NCBI GenBank assembly: GCA_023387335.1
Contig: JAEWIF010000048.1
Coordinates: 95,307 to 159,306 of the forward strand
Source: Pseudomonadota bacterium
GTDB taxonomy: Bacteria > Pseudomonadota > Gammaproteobacteria > Burkholderiales > Burkholderiaceae_C
DNA length: 64,000 nt
Direction of reading: 5' to 3'
Positions 46,650 to 55,151 of this stretch are shown here, in pieces (within the stretch, counting starts at the first letter, position 1; each line of letters opens with the position of its first letter). Under the pieces are notes generated by a model. The model was not told where the DNA came from, made no database searches, and saw nothing but the letters and a program-made list of their open reading frames with translations. The translations under genes were made by a program, and so were the position numbers.

Positions 46650-46964
46650 CTAGGCGGCGGCCGCTTCCAGCGCGGCCAGCCGATCGAGCTCCGCGCAGAC
46701 ATCGGCCATGCGGCCCGAGATGACCATGCGGCCGGCGGTGCTGGGCGCGTGGCCGTCGTCCACCACGCGCAGCACCCGCAGCGGCCGGCGCGTGGCGCCC
46801 GTGCGGTGGGCCGGCGGCCAGGCCACGTGGGCGCGGCCGGCCGTGGTGTGCAGGCGCATGCCGGCGGCACGCGTGGCATGGACGGGGCTGGTGGCGGGCA
46901 GTCCGGTCAGCCAGCGGCCGAATGCGCGCAGCGCGCCCGTGATGGTGCAGAGGGTGATTCCCAT
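46650..46964 (-). CDS. Small protein gene downstream of lexA, function unknown
   Basis: A 104-residue protein with a strong AAGGAG before the ATG at 46964. It opens with GITLCTITGALRAFGRWLTGLP and ends with RMVISGRMADVCAELDRLAALEAAAA, an amphipathic helix. It lies 123 bases after the lexA stop on the same strand; the arrangement is common in related genomes to my knowledge, so it may be in the SOS transcript. No domain recognised. Confidence 0.65.
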   Translation of the reverse strand: MGITLCTITGALRAFGRWLTGLPATSPVHATRAAGMRLHTTAGRAHVAWPPAHRTGATRRPLRVLRVVDDGHAPSTAGRMVISGRMADVCAELDRLAALEAAAA

Positions 46965-47087
46965 GTCGCTCTCCTTGACTACAGGGTTCGAAACACAGGC
47001 GAGATTGCGAACGGAGCCGGAAGGCGCAGGGTGATGGCGCATCGTTCGCGCCATACGCCCGCCACCTGCTGCCTTCCGGCGGTTGCC

Positions 47088-47762
47088 TTACATCAGCATG
47101 GTGTTGCGGATCAGGCCGACGGCCAGGCCTTCGATCTCGAACGGCTCGCCGGGCTCCACCACGATGGTGGGGTAGTCGGGGTTCTCGGCGTGCAGTTCGA
47201 TCAGGTGCTTGTTGCGGCGGAAGCGCTTGACCGTCACCTCGTCGCCCAGGCGGGCCACGACGATCTGGCCGTTCTTGGCGTCCTTGGTGGCCTGCACCGC
47301 GAGCAGGTCGCCGTCCATGATGCCGGCGTCGCGCATGGACATGCCGCGCACCTTGAGCAGGTAGTCGGGGCGGCGCTGGAACAGGCTGCTTTCCACGTAG
47401 TAGGTCTGGTCGACGTGCTCCTGCGCGAGGATGGGCGAACCCGCGGCCACGCGGCCCACCAGCGGCAGCGCCAGCTGGGCCAGGCTCTGCAGCGGCAGCG
47501 GGAACTGCTTGAAGCGCGACTCATGGATGGAGCGCAGCGTGTCGCCCTTGAGGCGGATGCCGCGCGAGGTGCCGCTGACCAGCTCGATCACGCCCTTGCG
47601 GGCCAGCGCCTGCAGGTGCTCTTCCGCCGCATTGGCGGACTTGAAGCCGAGTTCGGCCGCGATCTCCGCGCGGGTGGGCGGCGCGCCGGTGCGGGCGATG
47701 GCGGCCTGGATCAGGTCCAGAATCTGCTGCTGGCGCGCGGTGAGCTTTGGCGTTTCGGTCAT
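47088..47762 (-). CDS. lexA: LexA repressor
   Basis: A 224-residue SOS repressor. The winged helix (TRAEIAAELGFKSANAAEEHLQALARKGVIEL) is followed by the self-cleavage site Ala-Gly in GRVAAGSP, the catalytic Ser in GMSMRDAGI and Lys in QATKDAKNGQ. AGGAG precedes the ATG at 47762, so the upstream in-frame start at 47807 is not used. A LexA-type box lies just upstream between this gene and the divergent asparaginase gene. It represses DNA-repair genes until RecA filaments promote cleavage. Confidence 0.96.
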   Translation of the reverse strand: MTETPKLTARQQQILDLIQAAIARTGAPPTRAEIAAELGFKSANAAEEHLQALARKGVIELVSGTSRGIRLKGDTLRSIHESRFKQFPLPLQSLAQLALPLVGRVAAGSPILAQEHVDQTYYVESSLFQRRPDYLLKVRGMSMRDAGIMDGDLLAVQATKDAKNGQIVVARLGDEVTVKRFRRNKHLIELHAENPDYPTIVVEPGEPFEIEGLAVGLIRNTMLM

Positions 47763-47814
47763 TGGGCGGCTCCTGCGGGCAGTTCGGTGGTTGCACTGGC
47801 TGCCCATCCAGTAC

Positions 47815-47830
47815 CTGTATTTTTAACCAG
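47815..47830. promoter_or_regulatory. LexA box (SOS operator) in the lexA-asparaginase gap
   Basis: CTGT-ATTTTTAA-CCAG matches the betaproteobacterial/enteric consensus CTGT-N8-ACAG in 7 of 8 fixed positions. Its place upstream of lexA fits autorepression. Confidence 0.75.
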
Positions 47831-47848
47831 TTTCGTGAAAGAGTGCAA

Positions 47849-48778
47849 GTGAAAGCGCAGCAGATCGTGGTTCTGGCCACGGGCGGCACCATCGCCGGCC
47901 GGGCCGCCCGGGCGGACGACGTGCTCGGCTACCGGGCCGGAGAGGTCGGCGTGGACGAGCTCCTGTCGGGCCTGCCGGCCCCCGAGGGCGTGCTCGTCAC
48001 CGGCGAGCAGGTCGCGCAGGTGGACAGCAAGGACATGGACTTCGCGCTGTGGCGGCGCCTGGCCGCGTGCTGCCGGCACTGGCTGGATCAGCCGCAGGTG
48101 CAGGCGGTGGTCGTGACGCACGGCACCGACACGCTGGAAGAGACCGCCTGGTTCCTGCAGCGCGTGCTGGCGCCCGCCAAGCCGGTGGTGCTGGCCAGCG
48201 CGATGCGCCCCGCCTCCGCGCCGGCGCCGGACGGCCCGCAGAACATCGCCGATGCGTTCACCGTGGCGACGACGGCCGGCGCGCGCGGCGTGGTCGCGGT
48301 CTGCGCGGGCGCGGTGCACGGCGCCGCGGACGTGCGCAAGGTGCATCCGTACCGGCTCGATGCTTTCGGTTCCGGCGACGCCGGGCCGATCGCCCATGTG
48401 GAAGCGGGCGCGGTGCGGCAGCTGCGGCCCTGGCCCGCGCCCTCGGAGAGCGCGGGGCTGTTCGAGCAGGCCACGCGCGAGCAGTCCTGGCCCTGGGTGG
48501 AGATCGTCCACAGCCACGCCGGAGTCGACGGTCGCGCGGTGCAGGCGCTGGTCGCGGCCGGCGTGCAGGGGCTGGTCGTCGCGGCCACCGGCAACGGCAC
48601 CGTGCACGCGTCGCTCGAACAGGCCTTGCTGCGGGCGAAAGAGCAGGGCGTGCACGTGGTGCGATCGAGCCGCTGCCTCGAAGGACCGGTGATCGCGCAG
48701 GCGCAGGACGCGCTGCCCGCCAGCCGGCTCACGCCCGCCAAGGCGCGCGTGGAACTGCTGTTGTCGCTGCTCGCCTGA
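47849..48778 (+). CDS. Asparaginase (L-asparaginase family)
   Basis: A 309-residue amidohydrolase. The first catalytic threonine motif ATGGTIAG and the second motif VTHGTDTLEETAWFL are intact, with the substrate loop SAMRPASAPAPDGPQN. There is no signal peptide, so it is cytoplasmic. It hydrolyses asparagine to aspartate and ammonia. The GTG at 47849 is used, with GAAAGA ahead of it; GTG 47843 is also possible. It shares the LexA-box region with lexA. Confidence 0.9.
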   Translation: MKAQQIVVLATGGTIAGRAARADDVLGYRAGEVGVDELLSGLPAPEGVLVTGEQVAQVDSKDMDFALWRRLAACCRHWLDQPQVQAVVVTHGTDTLEETAWFLQRVLAPAKPVVLASAMRPASAPAPDGPQNIADAFTVATTAGARGVVAVCAGAVHGAADVRKVHPYRLDAFGSGDAGPIAHVEAGAVRQLRPWPAPSESAGLFEQATREQSWPWVEIVHSHAGVDGRAVQALVAAGVQGLVVAATGNGTVHASLEQALLRAKEQGVHVVRSSRCLEGPVIAQAQDALPASRLTPAKARVELLLSLLA

Positions 48779-48780
48779 AC

Positions 48781-49197
48781 ATGCAAGCGTTGCAGAGCCA
48801 TGCCTGGGCCTATCCGGCGCTGGAGATCGTCCACATCGTCGGCATCGCGCTGCTCGTGGGCAATCTGGTCCTGCTGGAGCTGCGCGTGTTCGGCCGCGGC
48901 GCCGCGTTGCCCGTGGCCGACCTGGCCCGGCTCAGCCTCACGCTCTCGCTGTGCGGCTTCGCCGTGGTCGCCGCCAGCGGGCTGCTCATGTTCGCCACCC
49001 AGCCGCAGGAGCTGCTCGCCAATCGCGCGTTCACGCTGAAGATGGGACTGATCGTGCTGGCGGCCGGCAACGCGGTGGCGTTCCACGTGCGCGGCTCGCT
49101 GCAACGGCTGGACACCACGGCGCGGGGGCTGATGCTAGTCTCGACCGGCCTGTGGCTGGCGGTGATCAGCTGCGGGCGCTGGATCGCCTACCAATGA
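48781..49197 (+). CDS. Small membrane protein (DUF6644/DUF2214-like)
   Basis: A 138-residue protein with four hydrophobic helices. The first contains the His in IVHIVGIALLVGNLVLLELRVFG; later helices are LCGFAVVAASGLLMFA and LGLIVLAAGNAVAFHV-like. Such proteins often accompany the next gene's family. Function is unknown. It starts two bases after the asparaginase stop and precedes an exported DUF6152-like protein, giving a three-gene operon. Confidence 0.72.
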   Translation: MQALQSHAWAYPALEIVHIVGIALLVGNLVLLELRVFGRGAALPVADLARLSLTLSLCGFAVVAASGLLMFATQPQELLANRAFTLKMGLIVLAAGNAVAFHVRGSLQRLDTTARGLMLVSTGLWLAVISCGRWIAYQ

Positions 49198-49210
49198 AAG
49201 GAACCAGACG

Positions 49211-49678
49211 ATGAAGCGCAGAACCCTCGTGCTGTCCGTCGCCGGCCTGCCCACGCTGGCGCTGGCGCACCACGGCTGGAGCAGCTTCGACCAGGACCGG
49301 CCGCTCTACCTGGAAGGCCGCGTGACGAAGGCTCGCTGGCAGAACCCGCACGCCGAGCTGGAACTCGAAGTCAGTCCCTCGCTGAAGCTGCCGGCCGATC
49401 TCGCTTCGCGCCAGCTGCCCGCGCAGAGCGCGCCGGTGGACGGCAAGGCGCTGCTCGCCAAGGCGCAGGTGCCCACGCGCAAGGACACGAAGTGGGAGAT
49501 CGAGCTCGCGCCGCTCACCCGCATGGAGGCCTGGAAGGTCGCCGAGATCAAGCCCGGCACGCAGGTGTCGGTGCTGGGTTTCGGCCTGAAGGACGAGAAG
49601 GGCGAACCGGTGCTGCGCGCGGAGTACCTGTTCGTGGGCGGCAAGGCCTACGGGCTGCGATCAAGCCCGTCGGCCTGA
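49211..49678 (+). CDS. Exported DUF6152-like protein
   Basis: A 155-residue protein with a cleavable signal peptide (KRRTLVLSVAGLPTLALA) and the characteristic start HHGWSSFDQDRPLYLEGRV. The rest is a small beta-rich domain (ARWQNPHAELELEV) with little cysteine. Such HHGW proteins are periplasmic and possibly metal-binding through the two histidines. It lies 13 bases after the membrane protein gene. Confidence 0.78.
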   Translation: MKRRTLVLSVAGLPTLALAHHGWSSFDQDRPLYLEGRVTKARWQNPHAELELEVSPSLKLPADLASRQLPAQSAPVDGKALLAKAQVPTRKDTKWEIELAPLTRMEAWKVAEIKPGTQVSVLGFGLKDEKGEPVLRAEYLFVGGKAYGLRSSPSA

Positions 49679-49685
49679 GGGCAGG

Positions 49686-50342
49686 TCAGCTCTGCAGCGC
49701 CGCCAGCGCGCGGGAAGTGATCTCTTCCACGGTACCGATGCCGCTGATGGCGCGGTACTTCGGCGCGTTCTTCGGATCGGCCTTGGCCCAGTTGGCGTAG
49801 TAGTCGACCAGGGGGCGCGTCTGCGAGGCGTAGACCTGCAGGCGCTTGGTGACCGTCTCTTCCTTGTCGTCGTCGCGCTGGATCAGCGGCTCGCCGGTGA
49901 TGTCGTCCACGCCGGCCACCTTGGGCGGGTTGAACTTCACGTGGTAGGTGCGGCCCGAGGCCACGTGCGAGCGGCGGCCGCTCATGCGCTCGACGATGGC
50001 GTCGAACGGCACGTCGATCTCGAGCACGTAGTCGAGGCGGACGCCGGCGTCCTTCATCGCATCGGCCTGGGGGATGGTGCGGGGGAACCCGTCGAACAGG
50101 AAGCCCTTGGCGCAATCGGGCTGCGCGAGACGCTCCTTGACCAGGCCGATGATGATGTCGTCGCCCACCAGGCCGCCCGAGTCCATGACCTGCTTGGCCG
50201 CCTTGCCGAGCGGCGTGCCGGCCTTCACCGCGGCGCGCAGCATGTCGCCGGTGGAGATCTGCGGGATGCCGAATTTCTGGCAGATGAAGGCGGCCTGAGT
50301 GCCTTTGCCCGCGCCTGGCGCGCCCAGCAGGATCAGTCTCAT
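49686..50342 (-). CDS. adk: Adenylate kinase
   Basis: A 218-residue enzyme converting ATP and AMP to two ADP. The P-loop GAPGAGKGTQA opens the protein. DGFPRTIPQADAM and the long LID domain (SGRTYHVKFNPPKVAGVDDITGEPL) follow, without zinc cysteines, as in Gram-negative enzymes. Last gene of a leftward cluster with kdsB, trm112-like, lpxK and exbD/exbB. Confidence 0.97.
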   Translation of the reverse strand: MRLILLGAPGAGKGTQAAFICQKFGIPQISTGDMLRAAVKAGTPLGKAAKQVMDSGGLVGDDIIIGLVKERLAQPDCAKGFLFDGFPRTIPQADAMKDAGVRLDYVLEIDVPFDAIVERMSGRRSHVASGRTYHVKFNPPKVAGVDDITGEPLIQRDDDKEETVTKRLQVYASQTRPLVDYYANWAKADPKNAPKYRAISGIGTVEEITSRALAALQS

Positions 50343-50459
50343 TGGGGTCTCTCTCGGATCTCTCGGATGGTTGAAGCGGGCGCTGTGGGTCCCGTCATGC
50401 CCGCGCGGGGCCGTTGCGCATTCTTGTGCTTGAGGATAGCACGCACCACTTGCGGGACC

Positions 50460-51224
50460 TTACGCGCGCGGGGGCGCGAAGAGGGCGCGAACGCGTGCCA
50501 GATCCTCGGGCGTGTCGACCCCCGGACCGGGTGCGTGCTGCGTCACGTGGACGGCGATCCTGTGCCCGTGCCAGAGCGCCCGCAGCTGCTCCAGCGATTC
50601 CAGCCGCTCGAGCGGCGCGGGCTCCAGCGCGGGAAAAGCGCGCAGGAAGCCGGCGCGATAGCTGTAGATGCCGACATGGCGAAGCGGCGCGGGGTCGGGC
50701 AGGGCGTTCACGCCGGAAGCGAAACCGTCGCGCCACCAGGCGATGGGCGCGCGGCTGAAGTACAGGGCCAGCCCCTGCGCGTCGGTGACGACCTTGACCA
50801 GGTTCGGGTTGGTGAACTCGGCGACCTCGCCGAGCGGATGCGCGGCGGTGCCCATGGGCGCGTCGGCGCGGGCCTCGAGCAGCCCCGCGACCGAATCGAT
50901 CAGCGCCGGGTCGATCAGCGGCTCGTCCCCCTGCACGTTGACCACGATCTCGTCGTCGGGCAGCGCGAGCAGTCGGCTGGCCTCGGCCAGGCGGTCCGTG
51001 CCCGAGGGATGCTCGGGCGCGGTCATCACGGCGGCGACGCCGTGCGCCTCGCACGCGGCCACGATCTTCGGGCTGTCGGCGGCGACCACCACCTGCCGGG
51101 CCTGCGACAGGCGCGCGCGTTCGGCCACGCGCACGACCATGGGCTTGCCGGCGATGTCGGCCAGGGGTTTGTCGGGAAGGCGGGTCGAGGCGAGCCGCGC
51201 CGGGATGAGGACCGTGAAGTTCAC
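50460..51224 (-). CDS. kdsB: 3-deoxy-manno-octulosonate cytidylyltransferase
   Basis: A 254-residue enzyme activating Kdo to CMP-Kdo for lipid A-core biosynthesis. The signature IPARLASTRLPDKPLADIAGKPM and NVQGDEPLIDPALID are intact. It is followed by a 117-base gap before adk and starts four bases after the Trm112-like gene, which fits the lipopolysaccharide function of lpxK beyond it. Confidence 0.96.
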   Translation of the reverse strand: MNFTVLIPARLASTRLPDKPLADIAGKPMVVRVAERARLSQARQVVVAADSPKIVAACEAHGVAAVMTAPEHPSGTDRLAEASRLLALPDDEIVVNVQGDEPLIDPALIDSVAGLLEARADAPMGTAAHPLGEVAEFTNPNLVKVVTDAQGLALYFSRAPIAWWRDGFASGVNALPDPAPLRHVGIYSYRAGFLRAFPALEPAPLERLESLEQLRALWHGHRIAVHVTQHAPGPGVDTPEDLARVRALFAPPRA

Positions 51225-51228
51225 GGTC

Positions 51229-51435
51229 TCAGACGAGCGGGGTGCGCGCCGGAAGGCGCTCCAGTTCCTCGTCGCTGAGCGTGCGGGCCTCGTCCTCGAG
51301 CAGCACCGGGATGCCGTCGCGGATCGGGTAGGCCAGGCGGGCGCTGCGCGACACCAGTTCCTGCCTCGAGCGGTCGTAGTCGAGGTGCCCCTTGGTCACC
51401 GGGCAGACGAGCAGCTCAAGCAGTTTGGGATCCAT
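51229..51435 (-). CDS. Trm112 family (UPF0434-like) protein
   Basis: A 68-residue protein with the pattern LLELLVCPVTKGHLDYDRSRQELVSR and YPIRDGIPVLLEDEAR. Trm112-like proteins are small activators or zinc proteins; this one retains a single cysteine, so no zinc ribbon is evident. The start at 51435 overlaps lpxK by 20 bases, and the gene is always found between lpxK and kdsB in this lineage. Confidence 0.9.
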   Translation of the reverse strand: MDPKLLELLVCPVTKGHLDYDRSRQELVSRSARLAYPIRDGIPVLLEDEARTLSDEELERLPARTPLV

Positions 51436-52414
51436 GCGTCGATGATAGCTTCGTGCGCAGCAGCGACTCGAGCTGCGACCAGAAGCCTTCGTCGATGTCG
51501 AGCTCGAGCGGAACGGCCCAGGCATGCGGGTGGCGGCGCCAGAGTTTCACCGCGTCCTTCTCGGTACACAGCAGCGGCGCGTCGCCGTGCAGCCAGGGGC
51601 CTTCGATGCCGAGGTCCTGGTGGTCGTCCAGCGCCCACGTGCGGCGCAGCGTGAGGCCGGCGCCGGTCAGCATGTCGAAGAAGGCCTGCGGCCGCGCGAT
51701 GCCGGCGAGCGCATCGCAGGGCTGGCCGGCGAACGAGGCGAGCTCCACCCGCTTGCCGTCGGCGCGGAAGGCGAAGGTCGAAAGGCGCCTGCGCACCACG
51801 AAGCCCGGCAGGTTTGTGGCGCCCGGCGTGCGCAGCACGAGGTCGACCGGCCGCGGCCAGGGCTCGCGCAGCGGCCCGGCGGGCAGCAGCCAGCCGTTGC
51901 CCACGCCGCGGTCGTCGAACACGCAGACCTCGACGTCGCGCGCCATCGCGTAGTGCTGCAGGCCGTCGTCGCTGAGGACCACGTCGGTGCGCGGATAGGC
52001 CTGCAACGCCGCCTGCACGGCTTCGCTGCGCCGGCGCGCGACGAACACCGGCACGCGGCAGCGGCTGGCGATCAGCAGCGGCTCGTCGCCGGACTGCGCG
52101 GGATCGCTGCGCGGCGTGACTTCCAGGTTCTCCACGCTGCGGCGTCCATGGCCGCGCGAGACCACCGCGACGTTCAGGCCGGCGCGCGACAGGCGTTCGG
52201 CGATGGCCATGACGACCGGCGTCTTGCCGGCGCCGCCGGCCACGACGTTGCCGATGACGACCACCGGCACGGCGGCCTTGTGCGATTCGAGGAAACCCTG
52301 GCGATAGAGCCGGCGGCGCAGGCGCACCGCGACGCGCATGAGCAGGGACACCGGCCAGAGCAGCCGGGCCAGCGGCCCGCGGCGCAGCCAGGCGCGCGGC
52401 AGGGCCTGGCGCAT
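51416..52414 (-). CDS. lpxK: Tetraacyldisaccharide 4'-kinase
   Basis: A 332-residue inner-membrane-associated kinase that phosphorylates the lipid A precursor. The Walker A motif GNVVAGGAGKTPVVMAIAERL and the DDGLQHYAMARDVEVCV block are intact. A single N-terminal hydrophobic segment (LLWPVSLLMRVAV) anchors it. It lies four bases after exbD and overlaps the Trm112-like gene. Confidence 0.95.
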   Translation of the reverse strand: MRQALPRAWLRRGPLARLLWPVSLLMRVAVRLRRRLYRQGFLESHKAAVPVVVIGNVVAGGAGKTPVVMAIAERLSRAGLNVAVVSRGHGRRSVENLEVTPRSDPAQSGDEPLLIASRCRVPVFVARRRSEAVQAALQAYPRTDVVLSDDGLQHYAMARDVEVCVFDDRGVGNGWLLPAGPLREPWPRPVDLVLRTPGATNLPGFVVRRRLSTFAFRADGKRVELASFAGQPCDALAGIARPQAFFDMLTGAGLTLRRTWALDDHQDLGIEGPWLHGDAPLLCTEKDAVKLWRRHPHAWAVPLELDIDEGFWSQLESLLRTKLSSTHGSQTA

Positions 52415-52418
52415 CCGC

Positions 52419-52847
52419 TCAGCGCGAGCCGGCCTGGGCCGACGACTGGGCTGCGAAGGTGATCTGCTGCAGGCCGGAGCGGCGCGCCGCTTCCAGCACG
52501 GTGATCACGGCCTGGTGCGGCGCCGAGGCGTCGGCGCTGACGATAACCACGCTCTCCTTGCCGGCCTTGGCCGCTTCGAGCAGCGCCGCCGACAGCGGCT
52601 CGGGGCCGCGGCCGGACACCGGGCTGCGGTTCACCGTGTAGCGCCCATCGCTGGCCACGCCCACGATCACCTCGCGCGGGTAGTCGCGCTGGGCGTCGGC
52701 GTCGGCCACCGGCAGGCGCAGCTGCAGCTCGGTGAACTTGCTGTAGGTGGTGGACAGCATCAGGAAGATGAGCACCACCAGCAGGACGTCGATGAACGGG
52801 ATCAGGTTGATCTCCGGTTCCTCGCGGGGACGGCTGCGGAAGTCCAT
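52419..52847 (-). CDS. exbD: ExbD/TolR family biopolymer transport protein
   Basis: A 142-residue protein with a short N-terminal cytosolic stretch, one membrane helix (NLIPFIDVLLVVLIFLMLSTTY) holding the conserved Asp in FIDVLLV, and a periplasmic domain. It works with ExbB as a proton-driven energiser of TonB-type transport or of cell-envelope functions. No tonB gene adjoins. Four bases after exbB. Confidence 0.92.
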   Translation of the reverse strand: MDFRSRPREEPEINLIPFIDVLLVVLIFLMLSTTYSKFTELQLRLPVADADAQRDYPREVIVGVASDGRYTVNRSPVSGRGPEPLSAALLEAAKAGKESVVIVSADASAPHQAVITVLEAARRSGLQQITFAAQSSAQAGSR

Positions 52848-52851
52848 GCGG

Positions 52852-53484
52852 TCAGGCGCGGCGAAGCGCGAGGAGGTGGCGCACGAAGCGCTCGGAGGCC
52901 AGCTCCAGCTGGAGCAGGTAGGCGTCGACGCGGCCGCGGAAGTAGCGCCAGAAGATCAGCGCGGGGATCGCGACGATCAGGCCGAAAGCGGTGTTGTAGA
53001 GCGCGATCGAGATGCCGTGCGCCAACTGCGCCGGATTTCCGCCGGTCGCGCCGGCCGTCGGGGCCTGCGAGCCGAAGATCTCGATCATGCCGATCACCGT
53101 GCCGAGCAGGCCCAGGAGCGGCGCCGCCGAAGCGATGGTGGCCAGGGCGCTCAGGTAGCGCTCCAGCCGGTGCGCGACGGCGCGGCCGGTGCCTTCCATG
53201 GTGGAGCGCAGGTCGGATTCGCTGCAGCGCGGGTCGCTGTTGAGCGCCCGGAAGCCGCTGGCCAGCACCTCGCCCAGGGCCGAGTTCTGCTCGAGCTGGT
53301 TGACCACCTCGGGGGCGGGCACGGATGAGCGGGAAACCGAGATCGCTTCATCGAGCAGCTTGGGCGGCGCCACGCGCGCCGACTTCAGGCTGAGGAAGCG
53401 TTCGATGATGAGGGCGAGGGCCAGGATGGAGCAGGCAACCAGGGGCCAGATCGGCCAGCCTGCGGCTTGTATGATCGAAAACAA
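52852..53484 (-). CDS. exbB: ExbB/TolQ/MotA-family proton channel protein
   Basis: A 210-residue protein with three membrane helices: one at 8-28 (WPIWPLVACSILALALIIERFL), and two near 130-190 (SAAPLLGLLGTVIGMIEIF and ISIALYNTAFGLIVAIPALIFWRYF). This is the ExbB/TolQ pattern. It should form a pentamer around ExbD. First gene of the envelope/lipopolysaccharide cluster. Confidence 0.93.
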   Translation of the reverse strand: MFSIIQAAGWPIWPLVACSILALALIIERFLSLKSARVAPPKLLDEAISVSRSSVPAPEVVNQLEQNSALGEVLASGFRALNSDPRCSESDLRSTMEGTGRAVAHRLERYLSALATIASAAPLLGLLGTVIGMIEIFGSQAPTAGATGGNPAQLAHGISIALYNTAFGLIVAIPALIFWRYFRGRVDAYLLQLELASERFVRHLLALRRA

Positions 53485-53811
53485 GGGATCTCCGCCGCGC
53501 TTTGAATGCTGAGGTGGGCGCGATTATGGGGGACGCGAGGCGCTGTAAGACAAACGCCACCCCGCGTAGGATCAGACTCACAGAAGTTGTGGATAACTTT
53601 GTGCAGAAACCCCCATCCCCCTGTCGCGAAGCCGCATCAATCCTTCGAGATGTCAGATCGATGACATTTTGAGCAGGAAAATCTCCTTGAAAATCAACAA
53701 GTTGCACGACGGATGCGTCGTTTCCCTAAGCTTTGGTCCTGTTGCTGACATGAGTCACCCCTTTGTGGACTATTCGGACCCCGGATCGGCCACCGGACCG
53801 CGTCGGACGTG
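53485..53811. other. exbB-xseA divergent intergenic region
   Basis: No gene seen. TGTGGATAA at 53588-53596 is a perfect DnaA box in reverse orientation, and ATGTCA-N6-TGACAT (53650-53667) is an inverted repeat. The region is less GC-rich, as expected for divergent promoters. One DnaA box is not enough to suggest an origin. Confidence 0.45.
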
Positions 53812-55104
53812 ATGGTGCCGCGCGAGGACCCAGCAATTTCGCCGCGGATCTGGCAAGTCGGGGCGCTGTGCCGCGCCGTTTCTGACTTCCTGGATGCGAG
53901 GCTCAATCCCGTCGCGGTCCGCGGCGAGATTTCGGGCTGCTCGCGCCCGTCCAGCGGGCATCTGTACTTCTCGCTCAAGGACCCGCAAGGCCAGTTGCGC
54001 TGCGCCATGTTCCGTCGCGCGGCGGGGCTGCTGGATTTCCAGCCGCGCGACGGCGACCTGGTCGAGGTGCAGGGGCGCCTGACGGTCTACGAGCCGCGCG
54101 GCGACCTCCAGCTGGTCGTCGAAAGCCTGCGGCGGGCCGGGCAGGGCGTCTGGTACGAGCGCTTCGTGCGGCTCAAGGCCGAGCTGGAGTCGCAGGGGCT
54201 GTTCGACGCCGAGCGCAAGCGACCCCTGCCGCGCCATCCGCGCGCGATCGGGCTGGTGACGTCCAAGGGCGCGGCGGCGCTGCACGACGTGGCCACGGCG
54301 CTGCGGCGGCGCGTGCCCCACATCCCGGTGGTGTTCGCGCCGGCGGCGGTGCAGGGCGGCCAGGCGGTCGGCGAGCTCGTCGGTGCGCTGGAGGCGCTCT
54401 ACCGCCGCGCGGAGGCGGGCGAGATCGACGTGATCCTGCTGGTGCGTGGCGGCGGCTCCATCGAGGACCTGTGGTCGTTCAACGAGGAGGCGCTGGCCCG
54501 GGCGATCGTGCGCAGCCCGGTGCCGCTGGTGTGCGGCGTCGGGCACGAGACCGACGTGACCATCGCGGACTTCTGCGCCGACTTGCGGGCGCCGACGCCC
54601 ACCGCGGCGGCGGAGCTCGTCGCTCAACCGCGCGGCGAAATGCTGCAGGTGCTGGATGCGATGCAGGAGCGGCTTGCGCGCGCGGTCACGCGGCGGCTGG
54701 ACGTCGCGGCGCAGCGGCTGGACTCGGCCGCCGGCCGCCTCGGTCGGCCTTCCGGCCGGCTCGCGCAGCAGCAACGACGCGCGGCGCAGCTGGGCGATGC
54801 GCTGCGGCACGCGGTGCTGATGCGCATCGAGCGCGCCGGCACCGTGCTGGATGGTCGCCAGGCCACGCTGCAAGGCGCCGTGCAGCGCCGGGCGCAGCGG
54901 CAGCACGACCGACTGCATCGCGCCGAGCTTCGACTGCAGTTGCTCGACCCCAAGCTGGTGCTGCAACGCGGCTACGCCTTGCTGACCGATGAGCACGGCG
55001 GCGTGGTGCGATCCGCCGCGCAGACCCGGCCGGGCCAGCCGCTGCGCGCGGCCCTTGCCGAGGGAGAGGTTGATCTCACCGTCGCGCAGCCCCGGCTGCT
55101 TTAG
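53812..55104 (+). CDS. xseA: Exodeoxyribonuclease VII large subunit
   Basis: A 430-residue subunit of exonuclease VII, which degrades single-stranded DNA from both ends. The N-terminal OB domain (LNPVAVRGEISGCSRPSSGHLYFSLKD), nuclease core (PRAIGLVTSKGAAALHDV, LVRGGGSIEDLWSFNEEALARAI and GHETDVTIADFCAD) and C-terminal coiled region are complete. The ATG at 53812 is used; a GTG at 53809 adds one residue. No strong Shine-Dalgarno sequence. xseB is not adjacent. Confidence 0.96.
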   Translation: MVPREDPAISPRIWQVGALCRAVSDFLDARLNPVAVRGEISGCSRPSSGHLYFSLKDPQGQLRCAMFRRAAGLLDFQPRDGDLVEVQGRLTVYEPRGDLQLVVESLRRAGQGVWYERFVRLKAELESQGLFDAERKRPLPRHPRAIGLVTSKGAAALHDVATALRRRVPHIPVVFAPAAVQGGQAVGELVGALEALYRRAEAGEIDVILLVRGGGSIEDLWSFNEEALARAIVRSPVPLVCGVGHETDVTIADFCADLRAPTPTAAAELVAQPRGEMLQVLDAMQERLARAVTRRLDVAAQRLDSAAGRLGRPSGRLAQQQRRAAQLGDALRHAVLMRIERAGTVLDGRQATLQGAVQRRAQRQHDRLHRAELRLQLLDPKLVLQRGYALLTDEHGGVVRSAAQTRPGQPLRAALAEGEVDLTVAQPRLL

Positions 55105-55151
55105 TTGCCTAGAATCGTTGGCTCCGTTCATCAAAACCAACTCGAGGACCC

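Noticed and set aside
53588..53596. Replication origin
   Set aside because: A single DnaA box without clustered repeats, dnaA, dnaN or an AT-rich unwinding region.
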